Shown here: in pieces, positions 16,956-25,569 of the stretch
Layout of the letters: every line of letters begins with the position of its first letter
Position numbering within the stretch: the stretch's first letter is position 1
NCBI RefSeq assembly: GCF_000427335.1
Contig: NZ_ATMR01000037.1
Coordinates: 1-64,000 of the forward strand
Source of the DNA: Winogradskyella psychrotolerans RS-3
Lineage (GTDB): Bacteria; Bacteroidota; Bacteroidia; Flavobacteriales; Flavobacteriaceae
Direction of reading: 5' to 3'
DNA length: 64,000 nt
Translations under genes and position numbers: made by a program
Notes under the pieces: model-generated
Told to the model about the DNA's origin: nothing
What the model saw: the letters and a program-made list of their open reading frames with translations, nothing else
Database searches by the model: none

Positions 16956-17374
16956 TTATTCTAAATCTAATTTTATAGAAGTGTAACGTTTGTAAAGATA
17001 CACATTTTCATCCTCATTAACGATTTTAAGTTGGGTTGGAGTGGCTTCTAAAATTGTCTCATTCCAATTCGCATAAGGGGTCGTATAGTAAATGTTTAGT
17101 TTGTTACCTTCAATTTTTAGTTGAATAGTCTCCGCATCATCAGATGTAAAATAGGTGTCATTTATGCCTGGCTTTAGTTTTTTCTGAAACCCTTTAAGCT
17201 ATCATTTACGCTGATATAATCTATAGTTTCGTTGAACTTGTATTCTTTCTTACTACCATCTGCCATGGTAACTTCTTCAATTTCCCAATATCCTTCTACG
17301 TGCTCAATGTAGATTTCTGGGTTTGGAGAACAGCTAAATATAAAAAGACAGAGTAGCCAAAAACAGTTTTTCAT
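16956..17374 (-). pseudogene. Lipocalin-like lipoprotein gene with one-base frameshift
   Basis: From ATG 17374 the frame encodes a lipoprotein signal ([17 protein letters not shown]) and EGYWEIEEVTMADG, then stops after GFRKN near 17174. The minus strand there reads CAG, six A, CTAAAG. One more A would continue as KLKPGINDTYFTSDDAE, ANWNETILEATPTQLKIV and YLYKRYTSIKLDLE, ending at the TAA at 16956-16958, for about 139 residues. The WEIEEV/TPTQLKI pattern suits lipocalin-like Bacteroidota proteins. The start overlaps the recF stop by four bases. It is either a true pseudogene or a homopolymer read error. Confidence 0.8.
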
Positions 17375-18450
17375 AATTTGAAAATTTTATAGGATTGGTG
17401 GGTTTGCTTTATCACATCTTCAGTACGTTCGGCATGTGTATCGCTTATAAATATTTGTCCAAAATGCTCGTCATCTACGAGATTGATGATTTGCGCCACG
17501 CGGTTTTCATCTAACTTATCAAAAATATCATCTAATAAGAGAATAGGAGAGACCCCGCTTTGTAGTTTTATAAAATCGAATTGCGCCAACTTCAACGCAA
17601 TTAAAAAGGATTTCTGCTGTCCTTGACTTCCAAACTTTTTAATAGGAAAGTCGTCAATCAAAAAGACTAAATCGTCTTTGTGTGTGCCTACAGTGGTATA
17701 TTGAATCGCTCTATCCTTATTAATCGACTTTTTAAGTAAATCTATTAATTCATCATCAAATAAATCACTTTTATATTGTAGATCGATGGTTTCTTTACTT
17801 TGGCTAATGGCTTCGTAACGTGCTTTAAAAATAGGAATAAACGTTTTTAAGAAAGCGTCTCGTTTTTTAAATATTTCGGTACCGTAGTTATGAAGTTGTT
17901 CATTATATATAGACAGCGTATCATTATTAAAGGTATTGTTGACTGCGAAATATTTTAATAATGCATTACGCTGTGAGAGTACCTTATTATAATTAATGAG
18001 TTCCGTTAAATAGCTTTTATCACTCTGCGAAATAACACTATCTATAAATTTACGTCTGGTATCGCTACCTTCAATAATGAGATCGCGATCTGCAGGAGAA
18101 ATAATAACGAGCGGAATAAAACCAATATGCTCACTAAACTTTTCGTACGCCTTGCCATTCTTTTTAATGACTTTTTTCTGACCACGTTTTAAGGATACAA
18201 TGATTTTTTCGGTGCGTTCATATTTAGAGAAATTACCATCCACCACAAAAAACTCTGCATTGTGGTTGATATTTTGAACCGCAATAGGATTAAAGTAACT
18301 TTTTCCGAAAGCCAGATGATAAATAGCATCTAAGGCATTCGTTTTTCCAATACCATTGGCTCCAACAAAACAATTGATTTTGACGTCGAAATCGAAAACC
18401 TGACTTTCAAAATTTTTATAATTAACTAAAGATAGCGTGTTTAGATTCAT
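17371..18450 (-). CDS. recF: DNA replication and repair protein RecF
   Basis: RecF helps load RecA at single-strand gaps. The 359-residue product has the RecF N-terminus ([11 protein letters not shown]), Walker A GANGIGKT (30-37), [20 protein letters not shown], the ABC-like signature [17 protein letters not shown] and Walker [13 protein letters not shown]. Length is normal for the family. It is followed, with a 4-base overlap, by the frameshifted lipoprotein gene and then DUF721. It is divergent from the TPR gene at 18591. Confidence 0.95.
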   Translation of the reverse strand: MNLNTLSLVNYKNFESQVFDFDVKINCFVGANGIGKTNALDAIYHLAFGKSYFNPIAVQNINHNAEFFVVDGNFSKYERTEKIIVSLKRGQKKVIKKNGKAYEKFSEHIGFIPLVIISPADRDLIIEGSDTRRKFIDSVISQSDKSYLTELINYNKVLSQRNALLKYFAVNNTFNNDTLSIYNEQLHNYGTEIFKKRDAFLKTFIPIFKARYEAISQSKETIDLQYKSDLFDDELIDLLKKSINKDRAIQYTTVGTHKDDLVFLIDDFPIKKFGSQGQQKSFLIALKLAQFDFIKLQSGVSPILLLDDIFDKLDENRVAQIINLVDDEHFGQIFISDTHAERTEDVIKQTHQSYKIFKL

Positions 18451-18560
18451 GAAAAGATAACATTATGCCTAATTTTACTGATGTAGCAAGGTATTTTCAA
18501 CGTGTAATTAATAATTCAAAAATAACAAATAAATAGGCTTTTAAATCCCAATAAAAATTT

Positions 18561-18568
18561 TATTTTTG
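18561..18568 (+). promoter_or_regulatory. TAnnTTTG -7 element for the TPR-ribH operon
   Basis: TATTTTTG lies 23 bases before the ATG at 18591. Confidence 0.6.
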
Positions 18569-18590
18569 CGGACGCACAAAATGACAAGTT

Positions 18591-19355
18591 ATGGCAACGT
18601 ATAAGAAAAGAGGCTACAAACCAAAAACGAAAAAGGAGCAGGAAGAAGTAGTTGATGAAAACTCAACAACTGCTGAGGTATTTAATACTTTAGACGAAGG
18701 AGCTTCGAGAACAGAGGAATGGGCTGTTAAAAATCAAAAATATATTTTAGGTGTTGTTGGAGCTATAGCTTTAGTGGTTCTTGGATATTTAGGTTATAAT
18801 AAGTTAGTAGCAGAGCCACAACAAAAGGATGCTATGAACGAAATGTATACGGCTAAAAAGTATTTTGATGATGCTGTTAGTGGTATGTCTTCAGATTCAC
18901 TTTACAGAATGTCCTTAGATGGAGGTGAAGGTAAATACGGTATGCTAGATATTATTAATGAGTATGGAGGAAGTCCTGCTGCCAATTTAGCAAACTATTA
19001 TGCTGGTATGGCATATTTAAATTTAAAAGATTACCAGAATGCTGTAGAGCATTTAGGGAATTTTTCTAGTGACGATAAAATGTTAAACCCTATTGCTAAA
19101 GGTGGTATTGGTGACGCATTTGCGCAACTCGATCAAAAATCGGATGCTTTAGGCTATTACGAAAAAGCTTTTAAAGCTAACGTTAATGAATTTACAACTC
19201 CTTTATATTTAATGAAAGCAGCACGTGTTGCTATTGATTTAGGAGAAAACGCTAAAGCTTTAGAATATTTAAAGCGTATTAAATCTGAATTTTCTACTTC
19301 AACTGAAGCTAAGAATGCAGATGTTTTAATCGGAAAAGTAGAAGCAAGCTTATAG
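18591..19355 (+). CDS. Membrane-anchored tetratricopeptide repeat protein
   Basis: The 254-residue protein has a basic, charged N-terminus, one membrane segment (about residues 51-70, YILGVVGAIALVVLGYLGY) and a C-terminal helical region with TPR motifs (AANLANYYAGMAYLNLKDYQ, GGIGDAFAQLDQKSDALGYY, KALEYLKRIK). The arrangement matches YfgM-like proteins, which sit in the inner membrane with TPRs outside and assist Sec-exported proteins; I infer similarity in layout only. It is upstream of ribH with a 3-base gap. Confidence 0.8.
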   Translation: MATYKKRGYKPKTKKEQEEVVDENSTTAEVFNTLDEGASRTEEWAVKNQKYILGVVGAIALVVLGYLGYNKLVAEPQQKDAMNEMYTAKKYFDDAVSGMSSDSLYRMSLDGGEGKYGMLDIINEYGGSPAANLANYYAGMAYLNLKDYQNAVEHLGNFSSDDKMLNPIAKGGIGDAFAQLDQKSDALGYYEKAFKANVNEFTTPLYLMKAARVAIDLGENAKALEYLKRIKSEFSTSTEAKNADVLIGKVEASL

Positions 19356-19358
19356 TCT

Positions 19359-19865
19359 ATGGCTACAGTAAATCATAATTTATCGGCTTACGATAAAGCA
19401 ACAATCCCAAACGCGAAAGATTTTCGGTTTGGGATTGTTGTTTCAGAATGGAATGACACCATTACCGAAGGGTTGTGGCAAGGAGCTTTTGATGCCCTCT
19501 TAGATTGCGGAGCAATTAAGCAAAATATTGTCCGTTGGAATGTTCCTGGTGCTTTTGAGTTAACTTACGGTGCAGCCAGGATGAGTAAAAGTATTTATGC
19601 AGACTCCGGAATGTTAGATGCTATTATAGTCATTGGCTGTGTGATTCAAGGTGAGACAAAACATTTCGATTTTGTATGCGAAGGAGTGACTCAAGGCATT
19701 AAAGATCTTAATGTAAAAGGAGATATTCCTGTTATTTTCTGCGTGCTTACAGATAATACACAACAACAATCTATTGACCGTTCTGGAGGTATACACGGTA
19801 ATAAAGGTACCGAAGCGGCAATTGCGGCAATAAAAATGGCGGCTTTACGTAAGGAGACGTTATAA
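19359..19865 (+). CDS. ribH: 6,7-dimethyl-8-ribityllumazine synthase
   Basis: This enzyme condenses the ribityl-aminopyrimidine with dihydroxybutanone phosphate in the penultimate step of riboflavin synthesis. The 168-residue protein shows FGIVVSEWND, VPGAFELTYGA, IVIGCVIQGETKHFDFVCE (the catalytic His region) and VIFCVLTDNTQQQSIDRSGG. Length is typical. It directly follows the TPR gene and shares its promoter. Other rib genes are not in the window. Confidence 0.95.
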   Translation: MATVNHNLSAYDKATIPNAKDFRFGIVVSEWNDTITEGLWQGAFDALLDCGAIKQNIVRWNVPGAFELTYGAARMSKSIYADSGMLDAIIVIGCVIQGETKHFDFVCEGVTQGIKDLNVKGDIPVIFCVLTDNTQQQSIDRSGGIHGNKGTEAAIAAIKMAALRKETL

Positions 19866-19867
19866 GT

Positions 19868-20043
19868 ATTCAGTCCTCAGTCCTCAGTTGGCAGTCACAT
19901 CGCCTTAAAATAATACATACTTATATTTTGTGATAGGCTAAAATTTAATTTTGCACACTGCACACTGCACACTGCACACTGCACACTGCACACTGCACAC
20001 TGCACACTGCACACTGCACACTGCACACTGCACACTGCACACT
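19868..20043. repeat. Two heptad arrays: nnnCAGT then (GCACACT)13
   Basis: ATTCAGT, CCTCAGT, CCTCAGT and TGGCAGT (19868-19895) follow the ribH stop. After about 57 unique bases comes a perfect array of about 13 GCACACT units (19953-20043). The inverted pair TGCCA/TGGCA follows the array. No gene is present in 19866-20153. Confidence 0.9.
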
Positions 20044-20153
20044 GCCAACCCACTCTGGCATCCTTTTTGTTAATAATTTTAAGGAATCCTTAAGGTATAA
20101 TTCCTTGTATTTTCTGTACTTTTGAGATTAATCAAGTTTAATTTAAGAGCCAC

Positions 20154-20369
20154 TTGTTTAAACAAAGAAAAAATAAACGTTTTAACTATAAACCTCGTTT
20201 TCAGGATTCCGAAGAAAAAAAGTCGAGAGCCGACTTCGAAGCAAAATGGAATGATACCAAAGGTGGAGACAAAAGTAGAGGTAAATTGCGCTCTACTTTA
20301 CCAGCTTTAATCATATTATTAGTTTTGATTTTTGTTTTAATTTATATTCTTGAAGAATATATTAGATAA
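20154..20369 (+). CDS. Small single-span membrane protein, 71 residues
   Basis: The frame opens at TTG 20154 with FKQRKNKRFNYKPRF, a very basic start, followed by an acidic/basic middle and one C-terminal membrane segment (about residues 48-66, LPALIILLVLIFVLIYIL). No ATG is available, so TTG is the likely start. The next gene opens with a similar motif (KNKKFNYQPRY), so the two are relatives. It lies between ribH and mutL. I do not know the function. Confidence 0.6.
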   Translation: MFKQRKNKRFNYKPRFQDSEEKKSRADFEAKWNDTKGGDKSRGKLRSTLPALIILLVLIFVLIYILEEYIR

Positions 20370-20385
20370 GAATGTTATGGGATTC

Positions 20386-20660
20386 ATGAAATTGAAAAAA
20401 ATAAAAAGTTTAATTATCAACCACGTTATTACAAAGGGGATGGTAATCCGTTTGAACTTAAGCATAAGTTTGATGAGCATAGAACTTCAATATCTCCTGC
20501 AAAAGGTATTAAAGGAAAATTTAGTGCTGCTATTGATGATTACAAGCACAATCCAGATGATAATGTTAATAAACGTGTAATTATTATTGTTGCAGTTTTA
20601 ATCTTGCTGTTTTTGTTTATTATTGGTTTCGATTTATCTATTTTTCTTCCACAAAGCTAA
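20386..20660 (+). pseudogene. Second small membrane protein, frameshifted near its start
   Basis: From ATG 20386 the frame reads MKLKK and then goes out of phase in a seven-A run (20395-20401). With eight A it would continue NKKFNYQPRYYKGDGNPFE, ELKHKFDEHRTS, and a C-terminal membrane segment (VIIIVAVLILLFLFIIGF) to the TAA at 20658-20660. That stop overlaps the mutL ATG as TAATG, as expected if this frame is the real one. Without the extra A the open frame has no ATG, only possible rare starts such as ATT 20382. It is either a mutated gene or a read error. Confidence 0.65.
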
Positions 20661-22519
20661 TGTCAGATATTATTCAACTTTTACCAGACCATGTTGCTAA
20701 CCAAATTGCAGCAGGTGAGGTCGTTCAGCGTCCAGCTTCTGTAGTTAAAGAACTCATGGAAAATGCCATAGATGCTAATGCTACAGAAATTAAACTCATT
20801 ATTAAAGATGCTGGTAAAACCTTAGTACAAGTTATTGATAATGGTAAGGGTATGAGTGTTACTGATGCTCGTCTCAGTTTTGAGCGTCATGCCACATCAA
20901 AAATTAGAGCCGCTGAAGATTTATTTCAACTCAACACCAAAGGTTTTAGAGGAGAGGCATTAGCGAGTATTGCGGCGATTGCGCATGTTGAGCTTAAAAC
21001 GAAACAAGACGAAGACGATTTAGGAACTGTCATTGTTATTGAAGGTAGTGAGGTGAAATCACAAGAGGTTTCCGTAATTCCAACAGGAACTTCGGTTTCC
21101 GTAAAACACTTATTTTTTAATATTCCTGCAAGACGAAATTTTTTAAAGTCCGATACTGTTGAACTTCGCCATATTACAGACGAGTTTCATCGTGTGGCTT
21201 TAGCGCATCCTAATATCGCTTTTGCTTTTTACCATAACGGTAGTGATTTGTTTAATGTACCACAAGAAAACTACAGACAACGTGTGGTGCATATCTTTGG
21301 AACTAAAACCAATGAAAAATTAGTACCAGTTGAAGAGGAAACGGAAGTGTTAAAAATTTCAGGATTTGTTGGTAAACCTAACTTTTCTAAGAAAACGAAA
21401 TCGGAACAATTCTTTTTTGTAAATCAACGTTTTATTAAGAGTCCTTATTTGAATCACGCGATTAAATCGGCATTCGAAGGTTTATTAAAAGATGGCTATC
21501 ACGCCAGTTATTTTTTAAATCTTACTGTCGATCCGAAATCGATAGATATTAATATTCACCCCACAAAAACTGAAATTAAGTTTGATGATGAGCACACGCT
21601 TTATGCGATTCTGCGTTCAGCTGTTAAACATAGTTTAGGACAATTTAATATTGCACCAGTTTTAGATTTTGAACATCAGAGTAGTTTAAATACTCCGTAT
21701 GATTATAAGGATAAAAAAGCATCCACCCCTGCAATAGAAGTGGATCGCAGTTTTAATCCGTTTGCAGAAGATTCAGGTATAAAACAAAAGACCACAAGTC
21801 ATAATACTGGATTTAAGTCTGCGCCAACAGCATCTTGGGAAAGCTTGTATGTAGGTTTGGAATCGAAAGGTAATAATTCGCAATCCGATTTTAGTCAGGT
21901 GACTTTTGAAAGTGAATCTAAAAACGAGTCTATTTTTAGTGATTCGTCTATTGAAACTAGAAAAACGACGTTTCAATTGCAACAAAAATATATTGTGAGT
22001 ACCTTAAAATCAGGTATGTTAGTTATTGACCAGAATAGGGCGCATCAGCGAATCCTATATGAGAACTTTTTAAGGCATATTACGATAAAGGAAGCGACAA
22101 GTCAGCAGTTATTGTTTCCTTTACAATTGCATTTTACACCTAACGAAATAAAAATTATAGAAGACTTAAAAGCTGATTTAGAACATACAGGTTTTGTGTT
22201 TTCTGAATTAAGTACAAAAGAGATTACTATTAAAGGTGTGCCAGTTGGAGTGCCAGAAAGTGAGGTCTCTATTATTTTAGAACAGTTAATTAGTGATGTA
22301 GAAAATGATGTGCCAGACACTAACTTTAGTGCTGCAGATTTGTTAGCTAAATCTATGGCAAAGAGTTTAGCGATTAAAAATGGTCAATCATTAAACAGCA
22401 CAGAACAAGAACATATGGTAAATAGTTTGTTTGCCTGTAAGGAACCAAATGTATCACCAACCAATAGACCAACGTTTATTACGATGGCAGTTGATGATAT
22501 TGAAAAAAAATTCATGTAG
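20660..22519 (+). CDS. mutL: DNA mismatch repair protein MutL
   Basis: The 619-residue protein couples MutS mismatch recognition to strand incision. The GHKL ATPase shows ELMENAIDAN (31-40), DNGKG (60-64) and GFRGEALASIA. The C-terminal dimerisation domain carries DQNRAHQRILYE where endonuclease-type MutL has DQHAxxExxxxE: the His is Asn and the first Glu is Gln. The late CPHGRP-type motif reads SPTNRP. This suggests the metal-dependent nicking activity is absent or altered. It is translationally coupled to the small gene before it and followed by a rhomboid gene. Confidence 0.95.
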   Translation: MSDIIQLLPDHVANQIAAGEVVQRPASVVKELMENAIDANATEIKLIIKDAGKTLVQVIDNGKGMSVTDARLSFERHATSKIRAAEDLFQLNTKGFRGEALASIAAIAHVELKTKQDEDDLGTVIVIEGSEVKSQEVSVIPTGTSVSVKHLFFNIPARRNFLKSDTVELRHITDEFHRVALAHPNIAFAFYHNGSDLFNVPQENYRQRVVHIFGTKTNEKLVPVEEETEVLKISGFVGKPNFSKKTKSEQFFFVNQRFIKSPYLNHAIKSAFEGLLKDGYHASYFLNLTVDPKSIDINIHPTKTEIKFDDEHTLYAILRSAVKHSLGQFNIAPVLDFEHQSSLNTPYDYKDKKASTPAIEVDRSFNPFAEDSGIKQKTTSHNTGFKSAPTASWESLYVGLESKGNNSQSDFSQVTFESESKNESIFSDSSIETRKTTFQLQQKYIVSTLKSGMLVIDQNRAHQRILYENFLRHITIKEATSQQLLFPLQLHFTPNEIKIIEDLKADLEHTGFVFSELSTKEITIKGVPVGVPESEVSIILEQLISDVENDVPDTNFSAADLLAKSMAKSLAIKNGQSLNSTEQEHMVNSLFACKEPNVSPTNRPTFITMAVDDIEKKFM

Positions 22520-22522
22520 TTT

Positions 22523-23275
22523 ATGAGACAAGGAATAACGGATGCCGTAAAGCATTTATTGATTATAAATGTAGTCATGTTTATAGGTACTTTGGTAATT
22601 GGTAATGGAGAAGCCTTTTATCAATGGTTTGCGCTTTATTTTCCTCAGAATCCAAATTTCCAACCTTGGCAGATTTTGACTCATATATTTATGCACGGTA
22701 ATTTTATGCATATCGCATTTAATATGTTTGCATTATGGATGTTTGGTACAGCTGTAGAACAGGTTTTTGGATGGAAAAAATTTATAGTATTCTATTTGCT
22801 TTCAGGTTTTGGTGCTGCTTTAATACAACTTGCATTTTTGTATTTTCAGTACAATACAGGTTTAACAACGTTAATAGACTCTGGGATCTCTCAAACAGAA
22901 GTGGTAAGCATTTTAAGTGAAGGTAAGTATAGTACGGCTTGGGTTCCACTTTTAGGTGATCATTTTGATAGCTTTATTGGTGCATTTAACGGTACTATGG
23001 TGGGCGCATCTGGTGCTATTATGGGAGTTTTAGTAGCTTTTGGAATGCTATTTCCTGAAAATAAATTAATGCTTATTTTCTTACCTATACCAATTAAAGC
23101 GAAGTATTTTATTCCTGCGATTATTGCGTTAGATTTGTTTTCTGGTTTAACAGGGCAATCCATTTTTAGCCCAAGTAATACAGCGTATATGGCTCACGTT
23201 GGTGGCGCACTTACAGGATTTTTATTGATGTATTTCTGGAAGAAAAATGAAATGGATAAATACCGTTGGAACTAA
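22523..23275 (+). CDS. Rhomboid family intramembrane serine protease
   Basis: The 250-residue protein has six or more membrane segments. The rhomboid catalytic serine lies in GASGAIMGVL and the histidine in AHVGGALTG. HGNFMHIAFNMFALWMFG supplies the conserved HxxxN oxyanion region. An insert of about 45 polar residues follows the third segment (QYNTGLTTLIDSGISQTE). It starts three bases after mutL and ends three bases before a second rhomboid. Substrates are unknown. Confidence 0.92.
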   Translation: MRQGITDAVKHLLIINVVMFIGTLVIGNGEAFYQWFALYFPQNPNFQPWQILTHIFMHGNFMHIAFNMFALWMFGTAVEQVFGWKKFIVFYLLSGFGAALIQLAFLYFQYNTGLTTLIDSGISQTEVVSILSEGKYSTAWVPLLGDHFDSFIGAFNGTMVGASGAIMGVLVAFGMLFPENKLMLIFLPIPIKAKYFIPAIIALDLFSGLTGQSIFSPSNTAYMAHVGGALTGFLLMYFWKKNEMDKYRWN

Positions 23276-23277
23276 TT

Positions 23278-24150
23278 ATGAGCACGATTCAAGATTTAAA
23301 ATACAAGTTTAAGAACCTCGATGTTTTTGGTAAGATCATTGCCATTAACGTTGTTGTGTTTTTTATTGGTCTTATTTTTAAATCATTGTTGCGATTTAAT
23401 CTGTTTAGCTATTTTGAATTGCCATCAGATATCCTAGATTTTATAATGCAACCATGGTCCTTAATTACATATGGCTTCCTACATAATGGATTGTTGCACT
23501 TGGCGTTTAATATGTTGTTTCTTTACTATCTATCTAGAGTGACAACAAATCTATTTCGCCAAAAAATGGTTCTTAATATTTATTTCTTAGGAATTATTTT
23601 TGGTGGTTTAGCCTATTTAGCGGTTGCTAATTTGGTGCCACTGAGTTTCTTTAATGCTTCAGGAGTACTCGTAGGTGCATCTGCAGGAGTCAGTGCGTTA
23701 TTACTTTTTGTGGCTGCTTATATGCCTAATAGCGAAATTAGATTGTTTAATTCCTTTAATGTGAAATGGAAACATATCGCTATGGTTATCGTTGGTTTAG
23801 ATGTGTTTAGAATGTCTTTAGGACTTAATCAAGGTGGTTATGTTGCGCATTTAGGAGGGTATTTATTAGGTTATGTTTATGCGACTAAACTGCTTAAAGG
23901 GACAGATATAGGAAAAGGGTTTGAGCGGACTATGGATGGTTTCATGAATTTATTTAAACCTAAGTCTAACTTAAAAACGGTTCATAAAAATAAATCTAAA
24001 AGTACAACGACTAAGAAGACTAAAAATCCTTCTGATACGTTAGATAAACAGAAGAAGATTGATACTATTCTCGATAAGATTAGTAAAAGTGGTTATGAGA
24101 GTTTAACAGCCGACGAAAAAGCATTTTTATTTAAAGTAGGTAAAGACTAA
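23278..24150 (+). CDS. Second rhomboid family protein
   Basis: I place the start at ATG 23278, giving MSTIQDLKYKF; a TTG twelve bases earlier overlaps the previous gene. The 290-residue product has HNGLLHLAFNMLFLYYL, the serine motif GASAGVSALL and the histidine in VAHLGGYLLGY. A basic cytosolic tail (about residues 225-290, KNKSKSTTTKKTK) follows the membrane domain. It is immediately downstream of another rhomboid, and the pair lies between mutL and an EEP-family protein. Confidence 0.9.
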   Translation: MSTIQDLKYKFKNLDVFGKIIAINVVVFFIGLIFKSLLRFNLFSYFELPSDILDFIMQPWSLITYGFLHNGLLHLAFNMLFLYYLSRVTTNLFRQKMVLNIYFLGIIFGGLAYLAVANLVPLSFFNASGVLVGASAGVSALLLFVAAYMPNSEIRLFNSFNVKWKHIAMVIVGLDVFRMSLGLNQGGYVAHLGGYLLGYVYATKLLKGTDIGKGFERTMDGFMNLFKPKSNLKTVHKNKSKSTTTKKTKNPSDTLDKQKKIDTILDKISKSGYESLTADEKAFLFKVGKD

Positions 24151-24155
24151 AACGC

Positions 24156-25177
24156 GTGAAAGGTTTAAAATTTGGTAGTAAAATTGTGTTTATCATCAAT
24201 TCGTTGGTGGCATTTTTATTGCTCATATCTTATATCTTACCTTATGTTTCACCGAGAAGTTTTGCGTCACTATCTGTTCTGAGTTTAGGTGTTCCTTTAT
24301 TGATCTTATTCAATATTGTTTTCTTTATTTACTGGTTACTTCGTGTAAAGAAACAAATGCTGTTATCGTTAATTGTGTTGTTGTTGGGCTGGAATTATAT
24401 AAATTCAATGTATAAGTTTTCAGCATCAGAAGATACTAAAGATGAAGCTAGTTTTTCCGTGATGTCGTTTAACGTCAGACTTTTTAATAAATATGATTGG
24501 TTGAAGGATAAAACAGTAAAGGAGACTATTCTCGATTTTATAAAGAGAGAGCAGCCAGATGTTTTGTGTCTTCAAGAATACCCAAGAAGCGAACAAGTAA
24601 AACTTGAAGGATACAATGACTTTAATGCTACTTACAATAAAGGTGTTAAAGGTGGTCAAGCTATTTACTCCAAATTTCCAATTGTTAATTCGGGTTCGTT
24701 AGAATTTCCTAATACCTATAACAATGCTATTTTTGTCGATATTGTAAAACAAAAAGATACCATTAGAGTTTATACATTTCACTTGCAATCGTCAGGTATT
24801 GAAACTGATGTAGAAAAACTAAAAAGGAAACATCTAGTCATTTGTTTAAGCAAGTTGGTGCGACGTTTAAAGCACAACAAGATCAAGTGGAATTGTTTTT
24901 AGAGCACAAGTCAAAAACAAAATATAAAACGATAGTAACTGGTGATTTTAACAACACGCCTTATTCTTATATCTACAGAATGATAAAAGGTGATGACTTA
25001 AAAGATACGTTTGAAGCTGCTGGTAATGGTTTTGGTAGAACTTACGATTTTAAATTTTTTCCAATGCGAATCGATTTTATTTTAGCGGATGAAGATTTTA
25101 CAGTTAATGGTTTTAAAACTTTTGATGTAAAATTATCTGATCATTACCCTATAAAAACCACGCTTAGTTTAGAGTAA
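24156..25177 (+). pseudogene. Endonuclease/exonuclease/phosphatase family protein, frameshifted
   Basis: From GTG 24156 the protein has three N-terminal membrane segments and then the EEP domain (FSVMSFNVRLFN, VLCLQEYP, GGQAIYSKFPI, TFHLQSS). The frame derails at five A (24821-24825). With six A it continues EKLKKETSSHLFKQVG, into IVTGDFNNTP, DFILAD and KLSDHYPIKTTL, ending at 25177. Both halves carry conserved family residues, including the terminal SDHYP. The intact protein would be about 340 residues. It is a true pseudogene or a homopolymer read error. Confidence 0.85.
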
Positions 25178-25178
25178 A

Positions 25179-25487
25179 CTACATTAGCCAGCAATCTGCG
25201 GTGTCTGCAATAATATGAATTACCAATCCAAGACCAACCAATCGTACCTTTTTAGGAATTAGTAGCGCTATATAAACCACAATAGCATAGTAGGAGTGGA
25301 GTGTGTGAAAGTTAATACTGCAACGGTTAGGGTCAAAAATAGGATTTGCTAATAAGTGATCTAAATCTATTAACATGCCTAAAATCATAATGCCATAAGC
25401 CTTTAACCAATACGTCTTATAAAACACGATAGCGACTACCAAAGGTAAGCCAAAGTGTATGCCGTAATGAATAGAGGATTGAAGCAT
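25179..25487 (-). CDS. DUF6122 family membrane protein
   Basis: The 102-residue protein has four hydrophobic segments and conserved polar residues (HYGIHFGLP, MLIDLDHLLANPIFDP, FHTLHSYY, HIIADTADC). The DxDH and His residues near the membrane suggest metal binding, as in membrane-bound metal-dependent hydrolase-like families; this is an inference. It is convergent with the EEP gene, with one base between the stops. It may be the last gene of the parA-to-lepB run, 82 bases after the WbqC gene. Confidence 0.8.
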   Translation of the reverse strand: MLQSSIHYGIHFGLPLVVAIVFYKTYWLKAYGIMILGMLIDLDHLLANPIFDPNRCSINFHTLHSYYAIVVYIALLIPKKVRLVGLGLVIHIIADTADCWLM

Positions 25488-25569
25488 TATTTATTTTATT
25501 GAGTACTGTTTTAGTTAAGACTTAGACAACGTTCTTTCACTATTGAAAATTGCAAAAAAAATAATTCAG

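Noticed and set aside
19953-20043. CRISPR-like appearance of the GCACACT array
   Set aside because: The units are seven bases and contiguous, with no spacers and no cas genes nearby. It is a simple tandem repeat.
20350-20580. Open frame of 76 codons in the region before mutL
   Set aside because: It runs in the wrong frame across the small membrane protein gene. The other frame has the motif, the membrane helix and the TAATG coupling to mutL.
23266-23277. Upstream TTG start for the second rhomboid
   Set aside because: It lies within the end of the first rhomboid gene and adds only four codons. ATG 23278 directly follows the previous stop.
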